A DNA stretch of 8,886 nt from a bacterium (lineage in GTDB: Bacteria; UBP6; JAFGXH01): contig JAMOQH010000115.1 of NCBI GenBank assembly GCA_027064085.1, positions 1 to 8,886 of the forward strand, written 5' to 3'. The notes under the pieces were generated by a model. It was given only the letters and a program-made list of their open reading frames with translations. It did no database searches and was not told where the DNA came from. Each line of letters opens with the position of its first letter. The first letter of the stretch is position 1. Of the stretch, positions 1 through 5,053 are shown in pieces. The position numbers and the translations under genes were made by a program.

Positions 1-63
1 TATAAAAGTAACTGTAAGAGAGAAGATTCCTAAAAGTGTTATTAAAAGAGTTGCACTGTTCAT
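1..63 (-). CDS. N-terminus of a membrane or secreted protein, cut by the window edge
   Basis: Only the first 21 codons are present. The start is ATG at 63-61, with an AGGAG Shine-Dalgarno sequence 6 nt upstream, lying inside the last codons of the gene before it; the stop of that gene (TGA, 67-65) is separated from this ATG by one base. The visible residues begin MNSATLLITLLGIF and are almost entirely hydrophobic, as in a signal peptide or first transmembrane helix. It is the fourth gene of the leftward operon and is probably translationally coupled to its predecessor. Nothing can be said about its function from this fragment. Confidence 0.6.
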   Translation of the reverse strand, partial: MNSATLLITLLGIFSLTVTFI

Positions 64-64
64 C

Positions 65-346
65 TCATACTCCTGCTTCTACTAAAGTGCAGTATGCAAC
101 ATTTATCACTTCATCACCTTTTTTAAAATATTGCTTTTTATAGATATTCCAATCATCCTTTTTATTCACAAGTATTGAGGCTCTGCCTCCAAGAGAAGCT
201 TGACAGATTAAACTCTTGCCTCTTTGGAAAGAAAGAATTGTTTGTTTTTTGGTGGTTTGTGTGCTATTCATATCCCCTAATTGCATAAGTATAATGATTC
301 CTAGTAAAAAAATTATTGTTGCCAGTACCTTTTTAGCATTTCGCAT
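65..346 (-). CDS. small N-terminally anchored hypothetical protein (93 aa)
   Basis: I do not recognise this protein. Residues 6-23 (KVLATIIFLLGIIILMQL) form one hydrophobic segment, either a membrane anchor or an uncleaved signal. The remaining ~70 residues are polar, lysine-rich and probably periplasmic, with two cysteines (in LICQAS and VAYCTL) that could pair there. The ATG at 346-344 has a strong AGGGAG ribosome-binding site 6 nt upstream, which fixes the start. It lies 79 bp after the membrane-protein gene and one base before the next gene, so it is probably the third gene of an operon. No catalytic motif is visible. Operon position suggests an envelope role shared with the neighbouring membrane proteins, but this is inference. 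Confidence 0.7.
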   Translation of the reverse strand: MRNAKKVLATIIFLLGIIILMQLGDMNSTQTTKKQTILSFQRGKSLICQASLGGRASILVNKKDDWNIYKKQYFKKGDEVINVAYCTLVEAGV

Positions 347-425
347 TATTAACTCCCTTATAAATCATTTGTAACGCTCCTTCATTTTAATTTATTATTT
401 TGTATCAAAGTATGATGCTCTCTAT

Positions 426-776
426 TTATAAAACCTTATCCAGATAATAAAGCAATAGTTCTTTATGCTTTTCATATTTCTTATCTGTAAAGAGGATATA
501 AAAGAACCCTGCTCCCAGTAACAAAAAAAGAAGGACTTGATAAGCACCTTTTATAATTAGCATATCTATAAGTAATATCCAAACAAGCATCAACATTACT
601 TCAGGAGAAAAATACTTATCCGCAAATTTAAAAAAGAGTCCACTTTCTATAAAATAGTACATCAATACCAACGCTATAATCGTATTAACTACCAATGTTG
701 TTGGACTTCCATGAGTAGTGATTCCATAAGCAGCATACGCTTCATTCATATCATAGGCTATCGTTGCGAGTGACAT
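426..776 (-). CDS. three-helix inner-membrane hypothetical protein (116 aa)
   Basis: Not recognised. Three hydrophobic stretches are visible at about residues 27-48, 60-75 and 78-96, followed by a short charged tail rich in Lys and Glu (from TDKKYEKHKE). The protein is therefore probably an integral inner-membrane protein with no soluble domain. The start at 776 is supported by AGGAG 9 nt upstream; the alternative Met10 (ATG at 749) lies just past the upstream stop codon but lacks a ribosome-binding site. Using 776, the gene overlaps the upstream gene by 26 bp, with its Shine-Dalgarno sequence inside that gene, which implies translational coupling and a linked function. No family motif can be assigned. 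Confidence 0.72.
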   Translation of the reverse strand: MSLATIAYDMNEAYAAYGITTHGSPTTLVVNTIIALVLMYYFIESGLFFKFADKYFSPEVMLMLVWILLIDMLIIKGAYQVLLFLLLGAGFFYILFTDKKYEKHKELLLYYLDKVL

Positions 777-1302
777 AGAGTTTTTCTCCTTGGTGTTGGA
801 TCTGCAATGGGGTAGTATGAAGTGTTAGGAGTTTTGTATTTTGTTCATACCAGAGAATGGCATCATAAATACCTACACCAGCAACAATATATTCAAATCC
901 ATAATTGTCTATGTAATATTGCCCTGCTTTTTGGATATAGATCATTGATTCTATTGCTTTGTATAAAGTTTTATCTCTATGGGCTAATAAAAAAGAGTCA
1001 AGCTCTACATCACTGAGTTGAGCAAGGAGTCCATTAGGAAGTGGTTGACACCCTGCTTTACCAAATGTACTGACATACTGCATAAAAAGTGCTATAGCAT
1101 CATCAATGGCTATGTCTGCATCAACACCATCTAATTCAAACTCTGCAAATGTTCCTGTTTCTTCATTGTTATAGAGAAAAAGTAGTGGTACTTCAAAGAG
1201 ACTGTACTCTTTATATTGCTTACTATTGGTTTTACAGAATGGTTCAAACTCATCTGCTGTAATAGTGACAGGTTCAATATTCTCAAACGGATTATGATGC
1301 AT
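751..1302 (-). CDS. acidic cytoplasmic hypothetical protein (183 aa)
   Basis: Not recognised. The sequence is acidic (clusters such as ELDGVDADIAIDD at about residues 56-68), has no signal peptide or membrane helix, and looks like a compact soluble cytoplasmic protein rich in aromatic and aliphatic residues. ATG at 1302-1300 is preceded by AAGGAG with a 5-nt gap, a strong ribosome-binding site. It is the first gene of the leftward operon; a TATAAT-like box on the minus strand at 1325-1320 or a further upstream AT-rich box could serve as promoter. Its 3' end overlaps the start of a membrane-protein gene by 26 bp, so the two products may work together, for example as a cytoplasmic partner of the membrane protein. 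That link is inference from gene order only. Confidence 0.72.
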   Translation of the reverse strand: MHHNPFENIEPVTITADEFEPFCKTNSKQYKEYSLFEVPLLFLYNNEETGTFAEFELDGVDADIAIDDAIALFMQYVSTFGKAGCQPLPNGLLAQLSDVELDSFLLAHRDKTLYKAIESMIYIQKAGQYYIDNYGFEYIVAGVGIYDAILWYEQNTKLLTLHTTPLQIQHQGEKLYVTRNDSL

Positions 1303-1409
1303 GGCAGCTCCTTTTTTATATTATAGTTGGTTTCTTATGATAATTTACATTTTATGGCAAACCGTCATATTTTATAATATGCCTTAAACTATTTGGCATA
1401 CATAAGTAT

Positions 1410-1427
1410 TGTAACAAAAATGTTACA
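1410..1427. promoter_or_regulatory. perfect inverted repeat TGTAACA-AAAA-TGTTACA, candidate operator
   Basis: Two 7-bp arms, exact reverse complements, are separated by AAAA. The site lies in the 178-bp space between the leftward operon (start 1302) and the rightward secreted-protein gene (start 1481), overlapping the expected -35 position of the TATAAT box at 1443. A dimeric repressor or activator bound here could control both directions. The arms could also form a small hairpin. The regulator is unknown. Confidence 0.4.
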
Positions 1428-1440
1428 AAAGAGCAAATAG

Positions 1441-1448
1441 TGTATAAT
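1441..1448 (+). promoter_or_regulatory. extended -10 promoter TGTATAAT
   Basis: TGTATAAT matches an extended -10 element and lies 33 bp before the ATG at 1481, giving a leader of roughly 25 nt. The same octamer is found before the HTH gene at 3310-3317 and, on the minus strand, before the membrane-protein gene at 3245-3238, which supports it as a promoter word in this genome. No good -35 is seen, as is usual for sigma70 promoters in Campylobacterota. Confidence 0.5.
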
Positions 1449-1480
1449 TGCGAAATAATTTAAAATCTGGAATGATAAAT

Positions 1481-1741
1481 ATGAAAAAAACAATAGTAAG
1501 TATGATCCTCTTTTCTTTTAGTGCAATAACGCTCAATGCCGGAATGTTTTCCATGGCAGCTGGAATGGCTATGAAAGAGATTAAGCCACAAGCTGCTTAT
1601 ACCGTTGATACTGCCGGAATAAACCCAAGGGTTTATGAGTTTAATACAAGAGTAAAACCTATTATGCACTGTATAGTACTTATTGCCAGCAGTGACAAAC
1701 TCGCTGCTCCTGCAATGCAGTGTTATAAAATAGAAAAATAG
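1481..1741 (+). CDS. small secreted or periplasmic hypothetical protein (86 aa)
   Basis: A classic signal peptide is visible: MKKT, a hydrophobic core (IVSMILFSFSAITL), then NA-G as a probable cleavage site near residue 20. The mature part is only about 65 residues with two cysteines (MHCIV and MQCYK) that could form a disulfide. An upstream in-frame TTG at 1448 would add 11 charged residues, but it overlaps the TATAAT box and puts the signal peptide inside the chain, so ATG 1481 is chosen; ATG 1472 is also possible. The ribosome-binding site is weak (GGAA about 10 nt upstream). The next gene begins 9 nt after the stop, so the two are probably co-transcribed, although a secreted peptide beside an HsdS-like protein makes no obvious pathway. 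Function unknown. Confidence 0.6.
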   Translation: MKKTIVSMILFSFSAITLNAGMFSMAAGMAMKEIKPQAAYTVDTAGINPRVYEFNTRVKPIMHCIVLIASSDKLAAPAMQCYKIEK

Positions 1742-1750
1742 GATAAGAGA

Positions 1751-2569
1751 TTGGAAGAATCTTCATCTGCAGAACGTTCTGAGGGGCTCTTAGAAGTATT
1801 AGCAAAAGATTTTAAAGGTATTCCTCTTACTACTTTAGATACATTAGTGAAAAATATCTCTTTGGCACCTAGTGTTCGTAGTGGTCCAAAAGAGAAACTT
1901 GATCCGAATGTAAAATATTATGAAGTAGGACTGCGAGATATAAATGCAGAGAGAGTAATTACACTTGAGCATTGCAAGAAAAAGAACCTCGGTCCTGCCA
2001 ATCCCTACCTTGTACAAAAATATGCTTTACATGAAAATGATCTCTTACTTCCATACAGAGCTTCTACTGATCTAACAATTGCAAGAGTTGGAAGTCATTA
2101 CCCTGCTGCTGTTGTTACCAATGCCAGTGTAATTCGTATTGAGATGAAAGAAGATACAACTACTGAGTTAGCAATACTGATACAAGCATATCTCTCAATT
2201 AGTTATGTAAAAAAAGCTATTCTTCCCAAAGAGATTTTTTCACGCGAGAGACGATATGGCAGATATCTTATCTCAATAAAAACTCTTTGTGCCCTACCTA
2301 TTCCTACATTTACCAATGTAATGGTAAAAGATAAAGAGTTTGGCGCATTATATCAAAGACGATTACATCTCAATTATATGTTGCGTGTAATCCGTGGCAA
2401 AAGTATGCAACTCTTACAAAGTTTTGATAAAGATGAAATAGAGACAATAAAACTCTATCTTCACGATAAAAATGATCTCCCAGCCATTAATGAGAAAGAG
2501 ACCTATCTTTTAAAAAAACTTGATGCATTATTAAATGAGTTCGTTTCTTTACAAAACGAACTACTTTAA
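1751..2569 (+). CDS. orphan HsdS-like (type I restriction specificity) protein, 272 aa
   Basis: The first ~200 residues resemble one target-recognition domain of a type I restriction-modification specificity subunit: YYEVGLRDIN (residues 57-66), an ENDLLLPYRAST segment (about 95-106, the usual 'gDill' strand), VGSHYPAAVVTNASVIRI (about 112-129), then a helical segment ending RRYGRYLISIKTLCALPIP. The C-terminal ~60 residues are helical and Leu/Glu/Lys-rich, possibly a coiled coil. Full HsdS has two such domains (about 400 aa), so this is a half-size form; half-subunits can work as dimers. No HsdM or HsdR gene is present here. The start is TTG at 1751, with AGGA about 8 nt upstream at the end of the previous gene; no ATG occurs until far inside the domain. 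The last 13 codons coincide with an inverted repeat related to the iterons. The family call is by resemblance and only moderately sure. Confidence 0.5.
   Translation: MEESSSAERSEGLLEVLAKDFKGIPLTTLDTLVKNISLAPSVRSGPKEKLDPNVKYYEVGLRDINAERVITLEHCKKKNLGPANPYLVQKYALHENDLLLPYRASTDLTIARVGSHYPAAVVTNASVIRIEMKEDTTTELAILIQAYLSISYVKKAILPKEIFSRERRYGRYLISIKTLCALPIPTFTNVMVKDKEFGALYQRRLHLNYMLRVIRGKSMQLLQSFDKDEIETIKLYLHDKNDLPAINEKETYLLKKLDALLNEFVSLQNELL
2531..2569. repeat. imperfect inverted repeat of iteron-like words at the end of the HsdS-like gene
   Basis: The left arm 2531-2546 and right arm 2554-2569 are 16-nt reverse complements at 14 of 16 positions, around a 7-nt loop. Read on the minus strand, the left arm is AAACGAACTCATTTAA, one base from the 16-nt iteron AAACGAAGTCATTTAA; the right arm is AAACGAACTACTTTAA, with a three-base difference. 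The site includes the stop codon of the HsdS-like gene. It has no T-run, so it is a poor intrinsic terminator. Possible roles are attachment site, extra Rep site or RNA hairpin. Confidence 0.6.
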
Positions 2570-2608
2570 CACCCCCTACTCTCTTATGCATCCACAATAA
2601 AACAACTA

Positions 2609-2624
2609 TTAAATGACTTCGTTT
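2609..2624 (-). repeat. isolated exact iteron in inverted orientation
   Basis: TTAAATGACTTCGTTT is the exact reverse complement of the 16-nt iteron AAACGAAGTCATTTAA found in the array that begins at 3798, about 1.2 kb away. A 16-nt exact match is unlikely by chance even in AT-rich DNA. It may be an outlying Rep-binding site or a remnant of a rearranged array. Confidence 0.7.
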
Positions 2625-2639
2625 TTTTAAACAAATCCC

Positions 2640-2753
2640 CTAAAACAGCCCTTGACAATCATTATATAACTCAAATCCATAAGAACATATCTCCAAACAT
2701 GTAGCCAAGAGAATCAAGATTTCTTTATTAATTACTTTTTTTATTACTTTCAT
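2640..2753 (-). CDS. possible 37-aa peptide with signal-like N-terminus, perhaps a gene remnant
   Basis: An ATG at 2753-2751, 10 nt after the stop of the membrane-protein gene, opens a 37-codon frame ending at TAG 2642-2640. It begins MKVIKKVINKEILILLATC and continues to YGFELYNDCQ, so it reads like a signal peptide followed by the first residues of a secreted protein. The ribosome-binding site is weak. It ends just before the inverted iteron at 2609-2624. It may be a real small peptide, or the 5' remnant of a longer gene cut at the edge of the cassette. The call rests only on the frame and its hydropathy. Confidence 0.3.
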   Translation of the reverse strand: MKVIKKVINKEILILLATCLEICSYGFELYNDCQGLF

Positions 2754-2763
2754 AGCTTATACT

Positions 2764-3180
2764 TTAATCATTAATATTATAAACGGGTTTAGTTTCTGAA
2801 AAAAATGCAACTACCGCAATAAATACAAAAAAGACTAAAGGTGTTGCAGCCAAATAAAGAATTCCCTCTGCAACACTCATCATAAAACCGTATAATGGAG
2901 AAGTTCTTTTTATATTAACATAAATCACACTAAATAATAAAAGAGCTCCTATGACTATTAATAAAATACCATTTAATATATCTCCATGCACTTTTAACTC
3001 CTGAATATACCATTCATTCCCAAAATAGATAGCGATATATCCAAGAACACTAAGAACGAAGTTCCCCACATTAAATATCTCATATTTATATACTCTTACA
3101 CTATACTCGTTTGAGAACTGTATAAAGAGCGCAATGACAATAAGACCAACAATAATTCCGATAATAGATAAGACTAACAT
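2764..3180 (-). CDS. four-helix membrane hypothetical protein (138 aa)
   Basis: Not recognised. Four hydrophobic segments are visible, at about residues 2-21, 39-54, 69-88 and 105-129, linked by short polar loops; the loop NEYSVRVYKYE after the first helix is charged. The protein should be an integral inner-membrane protein. The ATG at 3180-3178 has an excellent AAGGAG ribosome-binding site 6 nt upstream, which fixes the start. A TGTATAAT box on the minus strand at 3245-3238 is the likely promoter, about 50 nt from where translation begins. It is transcribed divergently from a small HTH gene, so that protein may regulate it. Possible plasmid roles such as entry exclusion or maintenance are speculation; no motif supports one. 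Confidence 0.7.
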   Translation of the reverse strand: MLVLSIIGIIVGLIVIALFIQFSNEYSVRVYKYEIFNVGNFVLSVLGYIAIYFGNEWYIQELKVHGDILNGILLIVIGALLLFSVIYVNIKRTSPLYGFMMSVAEGILYLAATPLVFFVFIAVVAFFSETKPVYNIND

Positions 3181-3201
3181 AGATAACTCCTTTTATTTTA
3201 A

Positions 3202-3246
3202 ATGTATAATATTATTTTTATTAGATAAATAAATCATATTATACAT
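3202..3246. promoter_or_regulatory. perfect 11-bp inverted repeat containing opposed TGTATAAT boxes
   Basis: ATGTATAATAT at 3202-3212 and ATATTATACAT at 3236-3246 are exact reverse complements separated by 23 bp. The right arm carries TGTATAAT on the minus strand (3245-3238) and is the probable promoter of the membrane-protein gene. The left arm carries the same box on the plus strand, pointing toward the HTH gene about 140 bp away. The repeat may be simply two opposed promoters, or an operator for the neighbouring HTH protein. Confidence 0.45.
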
Positions 3247-3309
3247 AACAAAATAATAAATAAAAAAAGTATAAATGTCAAGAAAAAAAGTATATCTTTA
3301 TAAAAGTAG

Positions 3310-3317
3310 TGTATAAT
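3310..3317 (+). promoter_or_regulatory. extended -10 promoter TGTATAAT of the HTH gene
   Basis: TGTATAAT lies 33 bp upstream of the ATG at 3351, the same distance as in the promoter at 1441-1448. The implied leader is about 27 nt and contains the ribosome-binding sequence GAGAG. No convincing -35 is visible. Confidence 0.5.
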
Positions 3318-3350
3318 AGTCGTAATATATGATTCAAATGAGAGATTAAG

Positions 3351-3590
3351 ATGGAAAAACAAAAATTTATAAACTTATTAGATCTGGCACACATCAATAA
3401 AAAAGAATTTGCAAAAATTGCTAATATCCCTTATGGTACCGTTAATAATTGGGGATTAAAAAGAAAAGGCAAAATATTAGCAATACCAAACTGGGTAGAG
3501 CCTTTTATTTACTATTATCTAAAAGCAAAAAAGCTTGAGTATGTTACTGAAGAGATTTGCCAAAAATTACAAGAGGTAAAAGAAGAATAA
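3351..3590 (+). CDS. small helix-turn-helix DNA-binding protein (79 aa)
   Basis: Residues 17-37 (KKEFAKIANIPYGTVNNWGLK) have the form of a helix-turn-helix: a first helix with the KEFAK pattern, a turn at NIPYG, and a recognition helix TVNNW. This is the arrangement of small XRE/Cro-like or phage-repressor-type proteins. The C-terminal half is helical and charged (from about residue 48) and could mediate dimerisation. There is no other domain, so it is a regulator rather than an enzyme. It stands divergent from the membrane-protein gene, with a perfect inverted repeat between them that it might bind, and just upstream of the iteron region, so a role in copy control is also possible. The ATG has GAGAG about 8 nt upstream. 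A terminator hairpin begins within the stop codon region. Confidence 0.7.
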   Translation: MEKQKFINLLDLAHINKKEFAKIANIPYGTVNNWGLKRKGKILAIPNWVEPFIYYYLKAKKLEYVTEEICQKLQEVKEE

Positions 3591-3612
3591 GAAATTTTTC
3601 TTATTTTTTTTT
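3586..3612 (+). terminator. rho-independent terminator of the HTH gene
   Basis: AATAAGAAA (3586-3594) pairs with TTTCTTATT (3597-3605), and a run of T follows through 3612. The stem contains the stop codon of the HTH gene. The all-A/T-rich stem with a long T-run is typical for low-GC bacteria. Confidence 0.65.
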
Positions 3613-3652
3613 ACAAAATGCAATATTTATAAAAAAATAACTTCTTTTTAAC

Positions 3653-3658
3653 TACAAT
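3653..3658 (+). promoter_or_regulatory. possible -10 box TACAAT for a leaderless transcript
   Basis: TACAAT ends 6 bp before the ATG at 3665, so transcription would begin at or within a base or two of that ATG. No ribosome-binding site is seen before this ATG, which is consistent with a leaderless message. Evidence is only a six-base match in AT-rich DNA. The transcript would run into the iteron array. Confidence 0.25.
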
Positions 3659-3664
3659 AGCAAC

Positions 3665-3799
3665 ATGAACAATTCAAAAAATAGAGTAATCAATGATTAT
3701 CAACTTATTCTTTATATATTAAATACCTCTAAAGACAAAAGTATTGCACATATACTTCAAAGATTTAATAATATAAAAAAGATGTTAAGTAATAAGTAA
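3665..3799 (+). CDS. possible 44-aa peptide immediately before the iteron array
   Basis: ATG at 3665 opens a 44-codon frame ending TAA at 3797-3799; the final two bases of the stop are the first bases of the first 16-nt iteron. The peptide is basic and helical in look (…YQLILYILNTSKDKS…, …HILQRFNNIKKML…) and could be a small DNA- or Rep-binding protein. There is no ribosome-binding site, but a TACAAT box sits at the right distance for a leaderless transcript. It could equally be chance in AT-rich DNA or a decayed gene. No family is recognised. Confidence 0.3.
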   Translation: MNNSKNRVINDYQLILYILNTSKDKSIAHILQRFNNIKKMLSNK

Positions 3800-4123
3800 A
3801 CGAAGTCATTTAATAATAAATATATCCTTTTACATATAATTCTAAATAAAAACGAAGTCATTTAATAGTTAATCAAATCAATAATAAATATAAATAAAAC
3901 GAAGTCATTTAATAATAAATATATCCTTTTATTTACAAAATATGTCTTTTTACTCTATAATTCTAAATAAAAACGAAGTCATTTAATAAAAACTCTTAAT
4001 AATTTTAAATATTTTTCAAAATACCGAAGTCATTTAAGGGCATAAACGAAGTCATTTAAGTATAAAACGAAGTCATTTAAGGATATACCGAAGTCATTTA
4101 AGGGCATAAACGAAGTCATTTAA
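3798..4123 (+). repeat. iteron array: nine direct repeats, probable oriV
   Basis: The 13-nt core CGAAGTCATTTAA occurs exactly nine times in one orientation, at 3801, 3853, 3900, 3974, 4025, 4047, 4068, 4089 and 4111. Seven copies have AAA before the core and two (4025, 4089) have TAC. The last five are spaced 22, 21, 21 and 22 bp, two helical turns, as for iterons bound by a plasmid initiator; the first four are 47-74 bp apart. The array also shows internal duplication (a 43-nt block at 4021-4063 is repeated at 4085-4127). It lies 75 bp beyond the 3' end of the rep gene in very AT-rich DNA. The repeats are direct and too close, and the spacers too similar, for CRISPR. The 608-bp space between 3590 and 4199 is made of this array, the short ORF before it and the repeats after it. 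Confidence 0.88.
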
Positions 4124-4132
4124 GTATTAGTA

Positions 4133-4169
4133 TAGATAATATAGATATATTTAGATAATATAGATATAT
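4133..4169. repeat. two 18-nt AT-rich direct repeats, candidate DNA unwinding element
   Basis: TAGATAATATAGATATAT occurs at 4133-4150 and again at 4152-4169, a 19-bp period. It lies next to the last iteron and contains only two G per copy and no C. AT-rich direct repeats beside iterons are the usual place where a plasmid origin is melted. The melting role is inferred from position and composition. Confidence 0.5.
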
Positions 4170-4210
4170 CAGATATAAATAATCTATTAAGGATTATTTT
4201 AATCTGATAT
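4166..4210 (-). terminator. long hairpin at the 3' end of the rep gene
   Basis: Arms 4166-4184 and 4192-4210 are 19 nt each and complementary at 17 positions, with a 7-nt loop; the rep stop codon (4201-4199) lies in the promoter-proximal arm. Position suggests a transcript end for the parA-parB-rep operon, protecting the origin from read-through. There is no U-run after the hairpin on the minus strand, so it may stabilise the 3' end, or be part of the origin as a cruciform, rather than terminate. Confidence 0.45.
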
Positions 4211-5053
4211 AGTAATTTTTTCTTTTTCTTTACCTTTCATGAATGTAATACTATTTTCAAAACTTGATTTACGATATATTAATTTTGATTTTGGTTCAAA
4301 TACTATGCCGTATTCAGATAATAATTCTATATTATCTTTTATTTCTTTAATTGCTTTTTGTTTCATTCGTATAGATTCAAGAGGAAAACCAACAGTTTTT
4401 AAAAGAGTTTCAATATTCATATTACTTCCTATAGAATGTGACCAGAAAAATCGAATTATGGATCGAAGTAAAGCACTCTTAACCTTTAATAATTTTGGAA
4501 GTTCTTTTTTATAATTAATAGTTAATTGTTCCTCAAAGAATTTTCTGTAAGCTGATGTCAATACTAATCCAAATGAATTATGTTTGGTACTAAATGCATG
4601 TGAATCAACTATACTAAAACTATAATAATCTTGAGAATTATTTTGTTTAAATTCAATTGAACTATTTTGTATTTCATCTAATTTATCTTTGAGCCATTTT
4701 GTATTTGTATTAATTTTCCCACTATAAGATTTTAATATTTGTGTGGTTGAAAAATAAACAGCTATTGCCCCACCCTCTAATTCTTTTACCTCTTTTGCAT
4801 CAGCTAAAATACAATCCAATAGATCCCTGTGAGTTTGAGTTAATATATTACCTTTAATAATAGTTTTTCCCCAACTTGTTTCAATGGTACGTTTTCTTCC
4901 ATTATTTATAAAATCTTTGTATGTTTTAGAATTAGCAGATATTTTATCTATTGGTGCAAAAATACCAGTACGAAGTTCATTTGCTGTTGTAATTGTTTTT
5001 TCAAATTTGTGAATTACATCAAATTCTAAAGTTAATTGTTTTTTCTTAGCCAT
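4199..5053 (-). CDS. plasmid replication initiator, winged-helix Rep (284 aa)
   Basis: This is probably the initiator that binds the iterons and opens the origin. Residues 71-83 (LTQTHRDLLDCIL) match the conserved first helix seen in TrfA/RepC-like initiators; two winged-helix modules can be placed at roughly 70-155 and 185-265, the second with basic helices (VKSALLRSIIRFFW, then IRMKQKAIKEIKD). Length is normal for such initiators. The start chosen is ATG 5053, which overlaps the parB stop as TAATG, a coupling junction; an in-frame TTG at 5065 would add only four residues and lacks a better ribosome-binding site. It is the last gene of the parA-parB-rep operon, and the iterons lie after its 3' end rather than before it, so autoregulation through the iterons in the usual way is unlikely. 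The family call rests on motif resemblance plus context. Confidence 0.72.
   Translation of the reverse strand: MAKKKQLTLEFDVIHKFEKTITTANELRTGIFAPIDKISANSKTYKDFINNGRKRTIETSWGKTIIKGNILTQTHRDLLDCILADAKEVKELEGGAIAVYFSTTQILKSYSGKINTNTKWLKDKLDEIQNSSIEFKQNNSQDYYSFSIVDSHAFSTKHNSFGLVLTSAYRKFFEEQLTINYKKELPKLLKVKSALLRSIIRFFWSHSIGSNMNIETLLKTVGFPLESIRMKQKAIKEIKDNIELLSEYGIVFEPKSKLIYRKSSFENSITFMKGKEKEKITISD

Noticed and set aside
822-1016. Plus-strand open frame inside the acidic-protein gene
   Set aside because: It is antisense to a well-supported gene, has no ribosome-binding site and no protein-like pattern. The same applies to open frames antisense to the secreted-protein gene (1460-1669), rep (4239-4514), parB (5150-5353) and the helicase (6770-6985).
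1448-1480. TTG at 1448 as the start of the secreted-protein gene
   Set aside because: It overlaps the TATAAT box, and the added residues would precede a standard MKK signal peptide; ATG 1481 gives a normal secretory N-terminus.
2531-2569. A Xer dif site
   Set aside because: A short-spaced inverted repeat is suggestive, but the partner site at 8092-8139 has a 16-nt centre, unlike the 6-8 bp of dif sites, and I cannot match the known Campylobacterota site by memory. Kept only as a possibility within the attachment-site hypothesis.
2652-2670. TTGACA at 2652 with TATATAAC after it as a sigma70 promoter
   Set aside because: The spacing between the boxes is only about 5 bp, far from 16-18 bp, and no suitable gene follows on the plus strand.
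3798-4123. CRISPR array
   Set aside because: The repeats are 13-16 nt, the period is 21-22 bp in the dense half, spacers are duplicated rather than unique, and no cas genes are present. The array fits plasmid iterons next to a rep gene.
4970-4982. Iteron-like CGAAGTTCATTT inside rep, and a similar CGAAGTTCA in parA near 6521
   Set aside because: Both differ from the iteron by an inserted T, and both encode the same Glu-Leu-Arg codons on the minus strand, so coding constraint and chance explain them.
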